Translations under genes and position numbers: made by a program
Notes under the pieces: model-generated
Database searches by the model: none
What the model was told of the DNA's origin: nothing
What the model saw: only the letters and a program-made list of their open reading frames with translations
DNA from: Idiomarina piscisalsi
GTDB taxonomy: Bacteria; Pseudomonadota; Gammaproteobacteria; Enterobacterales; Alteromonadaceae
Direction: 5' to 3'
NCBI RefSeq assembly: GCF_003987095.1
Contig: NZ_PIQA01000006.1
Coordinates: forward strand, 124,001-188,000
Length of the DNA stretch: 64,000 nucleotides
Shown: positions 55,547 through 64,000 of the stretch, in pieces
Layout: each line of letters starts with the position of its first letter
How positions within the stretch are numbered: position 1 is the first letter of the stretch

Positions 55547-56134
55547 TTAAAAACGCCAGTGTTTACCCGGAGTAATAATTTCCGGCAAAGGAATGTCCCA
55601 GGCCTCGACAGGCAGCTCACTAACCCGCTGCTCGTCATAACTTAGCCCAATCGGGAATAAATGGGGTGTATGTCCGTTATACCACTGGGCTAATGTGCGG
55701 TCGTAATAACCGCCGCCCATACCCAGGCGGTTGCCTTTTTCGTCAAAACCCACCAGTGGCAGCAGTAGTACATCAATGTCAGTCAGTGGCACCACGTTAT
55801 CGACACGCAACTCCGGCTCTTCTATGCCGTACTTGTTTTGAGTCATGCGGGTGTCAGGGGTGTGGCGCAAAAACAATAAATGACCTTTGGCGAACGGGTG
55901 CAGTACCGGCAGTACCGTTTGAAAGCCGTTTTCCCAAAGCCGTTGTATAACCGGTTGTGTGGGCAACTCGCCGGCAAAACTGTGATACACCGCTACAGTG
56001 GTTTGGGCCGGCTCTAACCCGCGCAGTCGCTGCTCAACAGCGTCAGCAACCGCCATGCCGGCCTGTTTGGCATAGTCCTGGGGTAAGCTGCGGCGAATTT
56101 GCTGTAACTTGCGTCGGAGTTCTTGTCGGGTCAT
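55547..56134 (-). CDS. fau: 5-formyltetrahydrofolate cyclo-ligase
   Basis: A 195-residue enzyme (YgfA) that converts 5-formyl-THF to 5,10-methenyl-THF using ATP. It shows the N-terminal [15 protein letters not shown], the ATP-binding [23 protein letters not shown] and the C-terminal [18 protein letters not shown] start at 56134 (MTRQELRR); a longer frame to 56191 would overlap the divergent amidohydrolase. In enterobacteria this gene follows ssrS directly, but here an amidohydrolase gene lies between. Confidence 0.92.
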   Translation of the reverse strand: MTRQELRRKLQQIRRSLPQDYAKQAGMAVADAVEQRLRGLEPAQTTVAVYHSFAGELPTQPVIQRLWENGFQTVLPVLHPFAKGHLLFLRHTPDTRMTQNKYGIEEPELRVDNVVPLTDIDVLLLPLVGFDEKGNRLGMGGGYYDRTLAQWYNGHTPHLFPIGLSYDEQRVSELPVEAWDIPLPEIITPGKHWRF

Positions 56135-56181
56135 GCTAAAGTCTGTGTCAGTCAGCCGAACGAATGTGTCGAGGATAACCG

Positions 56182-57768
56182 ATGAAAACAATAAAAACGA
56201 TAGCTTTCACCTGCGCAGCCTTGTTGCTTGCTGCTTCCTCTCAGGTGTTTTCCGCCCCGTTAATGCAGGCACCACCGAAAGCACCGGAGCGCGAGCAGGG
56301 CGAAGGGCCTTATGACCGCTTAATTCTGCGTGGCGGTACTCTCATTACCGGCGAAGGCGCGCCGCCACAAGGGCCTGTCGATATTGTTATTGAAGACGAC
56401 CGTATTACTCAAATTGTCAGTGTGGGTAACCCTGGCGTGCCTATTATCGACTCGCGCCGTCCTGAAGCAGGTCGCGGCGACAAAGAAATGGATGTGTCCG
56501 GCCATTATATTCTGCCCGGCTTTATCGACATGCATGCTCACATTGGCGGCTCCGCCGAAGGTATTCCTGCAGAGTATGTACTGAAACTGTGGCTGGGTCA
56601 TGGCATTACTACCATTCGCGAACCTGGCAGTTTTAACGGCTTGGACTGGGTGCAGTGGCATCAGGAACAAGCGCAGGACAACGACATTGCATCGCCGCGT
56701 ATTGTGCCCTATGTCGGTTTTGGTCAAGGTTGGGACGAGCCCATTTACGGTGCAGAACAGGCCCGCGACTGGGTACGCTATATAAAAGACAAAGGCGCTG
56801 CTGGCATTAAGTTCTTTGGCGCATCACGTAAGGTGATGGAAGCTGCGCTCGACGAGGCCAACAAACAAGGCCTGGGCACCATGATGCACCACGCCCAGCT
56901 CAACGTTATGTCCATGAACGCACTGGACTCGGCGCGTCTAGGACTGACCTCTATGGAACACTGGTACGGTTTACCGGAAGCGTTATTCGAAGAGCAGCGC
57001 ATTCAGGACTATCCGGCGCACTACAACTACAACAACGAACAGCATCGTTTTGAAGAAGCAGGGCGGTTATGGAAACAAGCGGCTGAATCGGGCTCTGAAA
57101 AGTGGAACGCGGTTCGTGACGAACTGATAGAACTCGACTTCACTATTAACCCAACACTCACGATTTACGAAGCCTCGCGAGATCTCATGCGCGAGCGCCA
57201 GGCTATTTGGCACGACGAATACACACTGCCACGACTGTGGGACTTCTTCGAGCCCAGCCGTTATGCGCATGGCTCGTACTGGTTCGACTGGACCACCGAC
57301 AATGAAATTGCCTGGAAAAAGAACTACGACAAGTGGATGACCTTCCTGAAAGACTATCACGCTAACGGCGGTCGCATTACGCTAGGGTCTGACGCGGGTT
57401 ATATCTATAAAATTTATGGCTTTGGTTACATTCGCGAAATGGAATTGCTGCGTGAAGCCGGGCTAAATGCGTTAGAAGTCATACATGCGGCAACCGTCGC
57501 CGGGGCTGAAGCCTTAGGCATGGAAGACGACATTGGCAGCATTGCGCTGGGCAAAAAAGCTGACATGGTCATTGTGAAGGAAAACCCACTGGCGAACTTT
57601 AAAGTGCTGTACGGAACCGGTCACTTCAAACTCAACGACCAGAACAAACCCATGCGCACCGAAGGCGTTAAGTACACCATTAAAGACGGTATTGTGTACG
57701 ACGCTCAGGCGTTGCTGGAAGACGTAAAGCGCATTGTTGCACAAGAAAAAGCCGAACGTGCTGAGTAA
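56182..57768 (+). CDS. Exported amidohydrolase-superfamily protein
   Basis: A 528-residue protein with a Sec signal peptide (MKTIKTIAFTCAALLLAASS, ending near VFSA). The metal-dependent hydrolase fold is shown by HYILPGFIDMHAHIGGS (first HxH), MMHHAQLN, and the C-terminal GRITLGSDAGYIYKIYGFG with the catalytic Asp. EDDIGSIALGKKADMVIV is the closing strand pair. The substrate is unknown; periplasmic members include imidazolonepropionase-like and dipeptidase-like enzymes. It interrupts the usual zapA-ssrS-fau order and reads opposite to its neighbours. Confidence 0.82.
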   Translation: MKTIKTIAFTCAALLLAASSQVFSAPLMQAPPKAPEREQGEGPYDRLILRGGTLITGEGAPPQGPVDIVIEDDRITQIVSVGNPGVPIIDSRRPEAGRGDKEMDVSGHYILPGFIDMHAHIGGSAEGIPAEYVLKLWLGHGITTIREPGSFNGLDWVQWHQEQAQDNDIASPRIVPYVGFGQGWDEPIYGAEQARDWVRYIKDKGAAGIKFFGASRKVMEAALDEANKQGLGTMMHHAQLNVMSMNALDSARLGLTSMEHWYGLPEALFEEQRIQDYPAHYNYNNEQHRFEEAGRLWKQAAESGSEKWNAVRDELIELDFTINPTLTIYEASRDLMRERQAIWHDEYTLPRLWDFFEPSRYAHGSYWFDWTTDNEIAWKKNYDKWMTFLKDYHANGGRITLGSDAGYIYKIYGFGYIREMELLREAGLNALEVIHAATVAGAEALGMEDDIGSIALGKKADMVIVKENPLANFKVLYGTGHFKLNDQNKPMRTEGVKYTIKDGIVYDAQALLEDVKRIVAQEKAERAE

Positions 57769-57790
57769 GGCTTTAACCAATAAGAAAGGG

Positions 57791-57976
57791 TGGTTCCCCA
57801 AGGTGCCGCTGCTGGCTGTAGCCCTTGAACCCATTGGTTCAAGGCGGGGAGCAAGTGGTATCCGTCGTAGGCTTCCCGGTGCATGCCGGGCTTGCTCATG
57901 ACGGGCCAGTGATCCCCTTTTAATACAAGCATCGGCTCAGGGACATTAGCCTGCTGGCAAACACCCCAGGGAACCG
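57791..57976 (-). ncRNA. ssrS: 6S RNA
   Basis: About 186 nt on the minus strand, just downstream of zapA, its standard place. The strand contains TCCCTGAGCCGATG near the 5' end and CCTTGAACC, GGTTCAAGGGCTACAGCC and GCGGCACCTTGGGGAACC near the 3' end, matching E. coli 6S RNA blocks. The termini (GGTTCCCTGGGGTG and CCTTGGGGAACC) pair to close the long stem, leaving the large central bubble that mimics an open promoter for sigma-70 polymerase. Ends are estimated to within a few bases. This explains most of the 57769-58000 gap. Confidence 0.92.
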
Positions 57977-58000
57977 CAGAAAGGGTTACTGTTTGTCTAT

Positions 58001-58312
58001 TTAGCGATTACGCTGCGAGCGCTGTTCGCTCATTGCTTGTTCAATTGTCGCCTGAAGCAGTTGAATTTTCTCTTCAAGCTTGGCCGTTTTGGCCGACTGT
58101 TCGTTCTGGTCTTGTATCCATTCGTGACACAAGTTTAATGCGGTCATCACGGCTATTTGTTCAACATTGGTCAGCTGCGTGCTTTCCTTCGTTTCCTGCA
58201 GCCTTTGGTTTAAGGCGTCTGCCGCTTGCTGCAACGCGCTTTCCTGACCCACAGGGCAGGCAACCTTATAGTTACGCTCCAGCAATTTAATATCCATGGT
58301 TTTCGCGGCCAT
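58001..58312 (-). CDS. zapA: Cell division protein ZapA
   Basis: A 103-residue protein that bundles FtsZ. The N-terminal domain (TMDIKLLERNYKVACPVGQESALQQAADALNQRL, seen as DIKLLERNYKVACPVGQE) and the C-terminal coiled coil (AKLEEKIQLLQATIEQAM) are typical. It is divergent from ygfB with 133 bp between, and 6S RNA lies downstream, the conserved gammaproteobacterial arrangement. Confidence 0.94.
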   Translation of the reverse strand: MAAKTMDIKLLERNYKVACPVGQESALQQAADALNQRLQETKESTQLTNVEQIAVMTALNLCHEWIQDQNEQSAKTAKLEEKIQLLQATIEQAMSEQRSQRNR

Positions 58313-58445
58313 TCAAAAGACTCCTTGCAACTGACTCATCAGCGTGAATAACTGCATTATGGCACGAGCAGCGGGCGTTTGTCAGCTAGCGATTATGTAA
58401 AGCCAGTGTTAGGATTATGGCAAGATTCACAAAAGGCGAGATTTC

Positions 58446-59012
58446 ATGTCCACACGCTTTAATTATGACCGTTTAGCCGAACTTTACGCGGGCTACGATA
58501 TGACACCGGGCGCTTCTGAAATTCAGGGCATGCTCACGGGCTTAATAGCCACCGGCAGCGAGCCGAAAAGTGACGAGCTTATGGCGGTGTTGTCAGACTT
58601 AGCTTACGACGGGCAAAGCATTCCAACAGAGCTTAAAAATTTATTACAGCAACAAGCCGAAGAAATTGAACATTCGCTGGGCGACCATGATTTGGGCTTT
58701 CGTTTACTGCTGCCGGAAGACGGCGAGCCACTGCCAGAGCGTTTAAATGCACTAGCCGGTTGGGTGAATGCGTTTCTTGCAGGCTACGGTGTTAACCAGC
58801 AAAGTATGGCGACCTTAAGCGCCGACTTAAAAGAAGCCATTGAAGACATGGTCGAGCTGGCAAAAATTGAGTTCACCGAAGAAGGCGGCGAGGAAGAAGA
58901 GCGTGCTTACTTCGAAATTGTCGAATACCTGCGCGTATCGGCCATGATGTGCTACACCGAGTTAGGCCGCAAAGAGCAGCCGGCTAATCAACCACCTAAA
59001 ATACTGCACTAA
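58446..59012 (+). CDS. ygfB: UPF0149 family protein (YgfB-like)
   Basis: A 188-residue helical protein of the UPF0149/YgfB family: GASEIQGMLTGLIATGS near the start, then LPERLNALAGWVNAFLAGYG and a C-terminal FEIVEYLRVSAMMCY. The family occurs upstream of pepP-ubiH-ubiI, as here (3 bp before pepP). The Pseudomonas aeruginosa homologue affects antibiotic resistance regulation; the molecular role here is unknown. Confidence 0.9.
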   Translation: MSTRFNYDRLAELYAGYDMTPGASEIQGMLTGLIATGSEPKSDELMAVLSDLAYDGQSIPTELKNLLQQQAEEIEHSLGDHDLGFRLLLPEDGEPLPERLNALAGWVNAFLAGYGVNQQSMATLSADLKEAIEDMVELAKIEFTEEGGEEEERAYFEIVEYLRVSAMMCYTELGRKEQPANQPPKILH

Positions 59013-59015
59013 TTT

Positions 59016-60338
59016 ATGACCGCTGTAATTTCCGTAGAAGAATTTGCACAACGCCGAGAGGCGCTTATGAAGCGCATGCCGCTGGGCGCTGTCGCCATTA
59101 TTGCTGGTAACAGTGAAGTCACGCGCAGTAACGACACTGAGTATCCGTTCCGGCAAAACAGTGACTTTCTCTATTTGACCGGTTTTGCCGAGCCCGACGC
59201 GGTGCTAGTGCTGGTTAACGGTGAAAAGCCGCAAAGCTTACTGTTTTGCCAGGACAAAGACCCGCAGCAGGAAGTTTGGCACGGCCTGCGTTTAGGTTAT
59301 GAAAATGCAGAGCAGACGTTAAAAGTCGACGCCGCTGAAGACGCAGACGCCATTGAAGAACGACTGCCGGACATACTGAAAGGCATGGACAGCGTGTTCT
59401 ACTTAATGGGCGAGCAGGCCGAAGTGGGCGAGCTAATTAACAGCGCACGTAACCAATTGCAGCAGGCAGCCAGACGAAGCGGTGCATTACCGCCACAAAG
59501 TTTGAACGACTTACGTCCGTTGTTAGACGACATGCGGCTGATAAAATCAGAGGCTGAAATTAACGTCATGCGCGAGTCGGCACGCATTAGCAGCAACGCC
59601 TTTCGCCGCATTATGCGCTTTGTCGAGCCCGGCAAACACGAATATCAGGTGGGTGCCGAGCTGCATCATGAGTTTGCCATGAACGGTGCACTGTATCCGG
59701 CCTACGGGATGATCTGCGGTGGTGGTGCCAACGCCTGCGTGTTGCACTACACCGACAACAAAGACGTACTAAACGACGGCGATTTGATCCTCGTCGATGC
59801 CGGTGCCGAGTATCAGGGGTATGCTGCCGACATTACCCGTACCTTCCCGGTTAACGGCAAGTTCAGCGACACTCAGCGCACCTTGTATGAGCTGGTATTA
59901 AAAGCGCAACAAGCGGCGTTTGAGGAAATAAAGCCCGGCAGCAATTTGGTTAACGCCAGCAACGCTGCCGCGCGGGTGATTAACGACGGTCTGGTTGAGT
60001 TGGGTATTATCGACGGTGACCCGGACACCGCCTTTGAAGCCATGCGTTGGAAAACCTATTTTATTCACGGTTTAGGGCACTGGCTCGGGCTGGACGTACA
60101 TGACATGGGTCGCTACAAAGACGACAACGGCAAGCCTGTTTCTTTTGAGCCGGGTATGGTGCTGACCGTTGAACCGGGTATTTATATTCCCGAAGACGCC
60201 GACGTTGATGAAAAGTGGCGCGGCATTGGCATTCGTATTGAAGACGATCTGGTGGTCACCGCTGAGGGCTATGAAAACCTCACCAGCGACGTGCCTAAAA
60301 CCATAGAAGAGATAGAAGCATGGATGAGCGGCAAGTAA
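59016..60338 (+). CDS. pepP: Xaa-Pro aminopeptidase
   Basis: A 440-residue dinuclear metallopeptidase that removes N-terminal residues preceding proline. The creatinase-like N-domain (RREALMKRMPLGAVAIIAGN) is followed by the pita-bread catalytic domain with ligands in LVDAGAEYQGYAADITRTFP, GLGHWLGLDVHD, LTVEPGIYIP and GIGIRIEDDLVV. Its 3' end overlaps ubiH by 19 bp. Confidence 0.95.
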   Translation: MTAVISVEEFAQRREALMKRMPLGAVAIIAGNSEVTRSNDTEYPFRQNSDFLYLTGFAEPDAVLVLVNGEKPQSLLFCQDKDPQQEVWHGLRLGYENAEQTLKVDAAEDADAIEERLPDILKGMDSVFYLMGEQAEVGELINSARNQLQQAARRSGALPPQSLNDLRPLLDDMRLIKSEAEINVMRESARISSNAFRRIMRFVEPGKHEYQVGAELHHEFAMNGALYPAYGMICGGGANACVLHYTDNKDVLNDGDLILVDAGAEYQGYAADITRTFPVNGKFSDTQRTLYELVLKAQQAAFEEIKPGSNLVNASNAAARVINDGLVELGIIDGDPDTAFEAMRWKTYFIHGLGHWLGLDVHDMGRYKDDNGKPVSFEPGMVLTVEPGIYIPEDADVDEKWRGIGIRIEDDLVVTAEGYENLTSDVPKTIEEIEAWMSGK

Positions 60339-61486
60339 TATCTGCCGATATTGCTATTGTTGGCGGCGGCCTGGTTGGCGCGCTGACCGGTATGATGCTG
60401 GCGCAGCAGCGCCCGGACTGGCGTATTGTTATTTGCGAACCCCGCAAAGAAGGTCCGCCCAACGACAAACGCATTATTGCGCTGGCCGCTGCATCTGCCC
60501 ACCGTTTGTCAAAGCTGGGCGTACTCGACAATATTACTCACGAGCCCATTAAGCACATTCATATTTCCGATCGCGGCTTCATCGGTGGTACTGAGCTGCA
60601 TGCTGAACAAGAAGGCGTGGAAGCCCTGGGCAAAGTGGTGGCGGCGTCCGAGTTAGTAGAGCGCTTGTATAAAAGCTGCCAGAAACTGAACAATATTACC
60701 TGGTTAGGCGGTGTACGCGCCGAACAAGTGCAACAAGAGTCTGCGCAGGCGACCGTGGTATTGGACAACCAACAGCAGGTACATTGCCGTTTACTGATTG
60801 GTGCCGACGGCCAAAACTCGCTGGTGCGCGAACAGCTACGACTAAAGTCAGAGGTAACCGACTACGGACAGTATGGCTGTATTGCGACGTTAGAGCTCGA
60901 ACAGCCACTTAATGGATGGGCGTACGAACGTTTTACCGAAAACGGACCCATTGCGCTTTTGCCAATGCAGGGGAATCAGGCGTCGCTGGTGTGGAGCTTC
61001 ACCGAAAAGCAGCTGGCTGAAGCCGAACAATGGACAGACGCAGAGTTTTTACAGCGTTGCCAACAAGCCTTTGGCTATCGAGCCGGGCGTTTTAAATCGG
61101 TATCGCCGCGAGTGTTTTATCCGCTTATTTTGCGCCGGGCGAAACGTTCAACGCATCACCGCGCGGTTATTATTGGTAATGCCTCGCATGCGTTGCACCC
61201 TATTGCGGGGCAGGGCTTTAATTTAGGACTACGCGACGTCGAACAGCTGTGCGAAAGCTTAGCAGACGCAACCGATCCGGGCGCTTTTGAGCATCTTAAT
61301 AATTATGAACAGCACCGCGAACGTGATTACGAGTCTATTATTCGGTTAACTGACGGCTTAGTGCGCGGCTTTTCCAATCAATTCTGGCCAACCGTACTGG
61401 GGCGTAACAGCGCACTCATGCTGTTGCAGCACTGCGCACCGTTAAAGTCCCGCTTTGCCCGCCTAACCATGGGGATGAAACCATGA
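60320..61486 (+). CDS. ubiH: 2-octaprenyl-6-methoxyphenol hydroxylase UbiH
   Basis: A 388-residue FAD monooxygenase of ubiquinone synthesis. Dinucleotide-binding IAIVGGGLVGALTGMMLAQ at the N-terminus, the DG motif LIGADGQNSLVREQL, and the second FAD motif GNASHALHPIAGQGFNLGLRD are present. The order pepP-ubiH-ubiI supports UbiH. It overlaps ubiI by 4 bp. Confidence 0.92.
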   Translation: MDERQVISADIAIVGGGLVGALTGMMLAQQRPDWRIVICEPRKEGPPNDKRIIALAAASAHRLSKLGVLDNITHEPIKHIHISDRGFIGGTELHAEQEGVEALGKVVAASELVERLYKSCQKLNNITWLGGVRAEQVQQESAQATVVLDNQQQVHCRLLIGADGQNSLVREQLRLKSEVTDYGQYGCIATLELEQPLNGWAYERFTENGPIALLPMQGNQASLVWSFTEKQLAEAEQWTDAEFLQRCQQAFGYRAGRFKSVSPRVFYPLILRRAKRSTHHRAVIIGNASHALHPIAGQGFNLGLRDVEQLCESLADATDPGAFEHLNNYEQHRERDYESIIRLTDGLVRGFSNQFWPTVLGRNSALMLLQHCAPLKSRFARLTMGMKP

Positions 61487-62655
61487 CACGCAAACAGACT
61501 GACATTGTCGTTGTTGGCGGCGGCATGATAGGCCTGAGCCTGGCCACCAAGCTGGCGCAACAGGGTCGGCAAGTAACTGTTATAGAACGCCACGACCAGC
61601 CCGAGCTGACTGAAGAATTGGCATTACGGGTTAGCGCATTAAACGATCGCAGCCGCAGCGTACTGGCCGACTGTGGTGCCTGGCAAAAAATACAGGCGCA
61701 TCGCACCGGGCCGTATAAGAGCATGCAAGTGTGGGACAAAGACAGCCCCGCCCATATTGAATTTTCCGCCGCCGAAATTAACGCTGAAGACATTGGCGCT
61801 ATTGTAGAAAACAACGTGGCTGAGCACTTTTTGTGGGAAAGCGCTGAACAGGCAGGCGTGGAGATCATAAAAACCGACAGTTGGTCGTTAGTAAGTGCCG
61901 GAGACGACAGCAGCCCGGCAGAAGTAAAAGTAGGTGAGCAATTACTTTCGGCTAACCTCGTTATTGGCGCGGACGGCGGTCGCTCGCAAGTGCGTCAATT
62001 TGCCGAACTCCCCATTAGTTTCTGGGACTACGAGCAGCGCGGTATTGTCGCTAACATTCGTACCGAACAGCCTCATAACGGCGTTGCCCGGCAGGTGTTT
62101 TTACCCACCGGACCGTTGGCGTTGTTACCGACGCCCAACTCACAGATTGTTTCTATTGTCTGGTCGGCAGACGAACCCTTAGCGGCGCAGTTACTGAATG
62201 AAACACCAGAGCGTTTTGCGAAACAGGTAGAAACCGAGTCTGGTCGGGTACTGGGTGCGTGCGAATGTGTATCTGACATAAAAGCTTTTCCGCTTCGAAT
62301 GCAGTACGCACGCCAGTGGTTTCATCAGCGCATTGTGCTGGCCGGCGACGCTGCGCACACCATTCACCCGCTTGCCGGGCAGGGCGCTAACTTAGGCTTT
62401 GGTGACGTTAACGAACTGTGTAAACAGTTGCAGGGCGTGGACTTAAAAGCGCTGAACGACTTAACCAAACACTTAAACGCCTACCAACGAGCCCGCAAAG
62501 CCGACACCCAGGTCATGATAGCCGCCATGGAGCTGTTTAAACGCGGCTTTGGTACCGCCAACCCGGTTGTAAAAGGCCTGCGGGCACTGGCTTTTGGCAT
62601 CGCCAACAAGCTGACATTTCTTAAAAGAAAGCTCGCCGAAATAGCCGTAGCCTGA
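61483..62655 (+). CDS. ubiI: UbiI-like FAD-dependent ubiquinone hydroxylase
   Basis: A 390-residue paralogue of UbiH. N-terminal IVVVGGGMIGLSLATKLAQQG, LVIGADGGRSQVRQF, and AGDAAHTIHPLAGQGANLGFGDV mark the three FAD/substrate motifs. UbiI (VisC) hydroxylates C5 of the ring in aerobic ubiquinone synthesis; the assignment follows from its position next to ubiH, and other UbiH/I/F paralogues remain possible. Confidence 0.88.
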   Translation: MTRKQTDIVVVGGGMIGLSLATKLAQQGRQVTVIERHDQPELTEELALRVSALNDRSRSVLADCGAWQKIQAHRTGPYKSMQVWDKDSPAHIEFSAAEINAEDIGAIVENNVAEHFLWESAEQAGVEIIKTDSWSLVSAGDDSSPAEVKVGEQLLSANLVIGADGGRSQVRQFAELPISFWDYEQRGIVANIRTEQPHNGVARQVFLPTGPLALLPTPNSQIVSIVWSADEPLAAQLLNETPERFAKQVETESGRVLGACECVSDIKAFPLRMQYARQWFHQRIVLAGDAAHTIHPLAGQGANLGFGDVNELCKQLQGVDLKALNDLTKHLNAYQRARKADTQVMIAAMELFKRGFGTANPVVKGLRALAFGIANKLTFLKRKLAEIAVA

Positions 62656-62679
62656 CGTTATTACGTCAGGTGCGATCTA

Positions 62680-64000
62680 TCAATCGACAACCACGCCATA
62701 ACGCTCGCGAATTTTCGCTGCCAACGCAGCCCGCGCGTCGGGCTCGCCGTGAATTAAGCGTATGCGTTTCACCGGGGCTTCGGTGGCGTCTATAAAGTCT
62801 AAAAGTTCTTGTTGGTCGGCATGCGCAGAGTAGCCGCCTAAGGTATAAATACCAGCTTTTATGTCTATACGCTCGTGGTCTAAGTCGACATAACCACCGC
62901 GTGGACCGTAGGTTTGTATATCGCGCCCTGGGGTTCCGGCGGCCTGGTAGCCTACAAACAACACATCGGTGCGCGGGTCGGGTAGCAGGGCTTTTAAGTA
63001 ATTCAGCATACGCCCGCCGGTACACATACCGCTGGCGGCAATAACAATGCAGGGGTCGCCGCTGCTTTTTAAGTAATTCACCACGCGCTCATGGTCACTG
63101 TGGTCGTCTACCGTCATTAGGCGGTCGAAGTTCAGCGGGTGGCGGTCTTCTTCTACCCGTGCCAATGCCTCTTCGTCCCACAACGCCTTCATGGTCCGGT
63201 ACTGCTTGGTAAATTGCGCGGCTAGCGGTGAATCTAAAATAACCGTCATTTTGTGCCATACTTTGAAAGACAGGGGATCCGCCACGCCAGTCTCAGCTTC
63301 CTTAGCCCGGGCTTTATGAATAATGTCTTCTAATTCGTACAAAAGCTCTTGCGTACGGCCAATACTAAACGCCGGAATTAAAATGGTGCCTTTATTTTCC
63401 ACACAACGCTCAACCACCGACTTCAGGCGTTGCTCGCGATCAAGGCGCGACTCGTGGTTCTTGTCGCCATAGGTGCTTTCCAGCAACAGAAAGTCAGCGC
63501 GCTCCAGCGGCGTCGGGTCGGGTAGCAGTGGTGTGTTTTTACAGCCTAAGTCACCCGAGAACACTACGCGATAGTGAGTACTCACGTTCTCAATTTCCAC
63601 ATAAGACGACCCCAGAATATGCCCCGCCTGACGAAAGCGCAGCTTAAAGCGCTCAGTCGCAAAGTCAGCAGGCAGCTCCAGCCAGCTATCGTACTCCACC
63701 GGTTGTAGCTGGCGCTGCAGGCGAGTTATCACGGCATCAATAATATCGGCGTTGCGGGTTAGGCCTACTTTTAACGCGTCTTCAATAACCAGAGGCAACA
63801 AATGCGCGGTAGCTTTCGTGCAGTAAATAGGGCCGGTAAAGCCGGCAATTAACAACCAGGGAATGCGGCCTACGTGGTCAATGTGGCAGTGGGTCACCAC
63901 CAACGCCTGCACCTTGGTAATATCGAAATCAATTTCCTGCGTGTTGGAATCCGCACCAGACCCCGAGGTTTCCGCCCCCTGGAACAACCCGCAGTCAATT
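62680..64000 (-). CDS. Metallo-beta-lactamase/beta-CASP RNA-processing nuclease (5' end cut by the window)
   Basis: The last 440 codons of a CPSF73-like protein; the reading frame is open to the window edge (IDCGLFQGAE), so the N-terminal 20 or so residues are missing. Zinc motifs: VTHCHIDHVGRIPWLL, SGDLG (motif 3), and in the beta-CASP region ASGMCTGGRMLNYL followed by GYSAHADQQELLDFI and RLIHGEPDA. Such bacterial enzymes are annotated as RNA exonuclease/specificity-factor proteins. A TTG inside the frame at 63987 is a leucine codon, not a start. No partner is visible. Confidence 0.88.
   Translation of the reverse strand, partial: IDCGLFQGAETSGSGADSNTQEIDFDITKVQALVVTHCHIDHVGRIPWLLIAGFTGPIYCTKATAHLLPLVIEDALKVGLTRNADIIDAVITRLQRQLQPVEYDSWLELPADFATERFKLRFRQAGHILGSSYVEIENVSTHYRVVFSGDLGCKNTPLLPDPTPLERADFLLLESTYGDKNHESRLDREQRLKSVVERCVENKGTILIPAFSIGRTQELLYELEDIIHKARAKEAETGVADPLSFKVWHKMTVILDSPLAAQFTKQYRTMKALWDEEALARVEEDRHPLNFDRLMTVDDHSDHERVVNYLKSSGDPCIVIAASGMCTGGRMLNYLKALLPDPRTDVLFVGYQAAGTPGRDIQTYGPRGGYVDLDHERIDIKAGIYTLGGYSAHADQQELLDFIDATEAPVKRIRLIHGEPDARAALAAKIRERYGVVVD

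Noticed and set aside
57705-57932. 75-codon minus-strand frame downstream of zapA
   Set aside because: It lies on top of the 6S RNA, whose conserved blocks and pairing explain the sequence.
63985-63987. TTG as start codon of the beta-CASP nuclease
   Set aside because: The frame continues upstream as IDCGLFQG, a conserved part of the metallo-beta-lactamase fold, so the gene is cut by the window edge.

Overview
The window is about 64 kb of a gammaproteobacterial chromosome. It is most likely from the Alteromonadales, and Idiomarina or a close relative fits best. That assignment is inferred from protein families and gene order (PomAB sodium-driven stator, TonB2-type cluster with a long TolQ-like protein, CrbS-type SSS-sensor kinase, ribH-nusB-thiL-pgpA, xseB-ispA-dxs, zapA/6S RNA/fau, pepP-ubiH-ubiI). 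No rRNA, tRNA, CRISPR array, prophage or transposase was recognised.

Left part (1-25 kb), mostly housekeeping. It opens with the end of a LuxR-type regulator convergent with a CrbS-like sensor kinase, then a TRIC/YadS channel gene and a degenerate enhancer-binding-protein gene. Next come yajC-secD-secF, yaaA, a DUF3014 gene, an acyltransferase and an exported GNAT-like protein. These are followed by ribH-nusB-thiL-pgpA, the isoprenoid operon xseB-ispA-dxs on the minus strand, pomAB behind a sigma-28-like promoter, thiI, a VanZ-like gene, an SrmB-type helicase, and a sulP-usp pair whose leader looks like an attenuator.

Arsenic region (25.4-30.1 kb, minus strand). An operon encodes an ArsC-ArsR fusion, an Acr3 arsenite exporter, the GAPDH/ArsJ pair that exports arsenate as 1-arseno-3-phosphoglycerate, and an ArsH-like flavin reductase. 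A palindromic operator candidate precedes it.

Middle (30.5-35.8 kb). An M49-type lipoprotein peptidase, an HDOD protein, RdgC and a sensor kinase.

Phosphate region (35.8-53.6 kb). Five Pho-box-like sites precede, respectively, a DUF3450-TtpC-ExbB-ExbD-TonB-TPR energiser cluster, a porin, phoBR, pstS and pstCAB-phoU. This suggests one locus coupling inner-membrane phosphate uptake with outer-membrane permeability and TonB energisation. A Fic-fold gene lacking the usual catalytic histidine sits inside the locus, with repeated TGGACA half-sites at its start.

Right end (53.6-64 kb). serA, rpiA and fau, an exported amidohydrolase, 6S RNA, zapA, ygfB, pepP, ubiH, ubiI and a truncated beta-CASP nuclease.

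Most striking signal. The two largest gene-free gaps (14461-14815 and 30054-30473) each hold the same pair of structured elements, A and B. Their 62-66 bp cores are nearly identical between copies. They are enclosed by long stems that differ in sequence yet remain paired, separated by conserved internal-loop sequences. On one strand every core shows two hairpins with ANGGAN loops, the presentation recognised by CsrA/RsmA. In both places the order is upstream gene stop, antisense A, sense B. This looks like a dispersed structured RNA or a small non-autonomous element.
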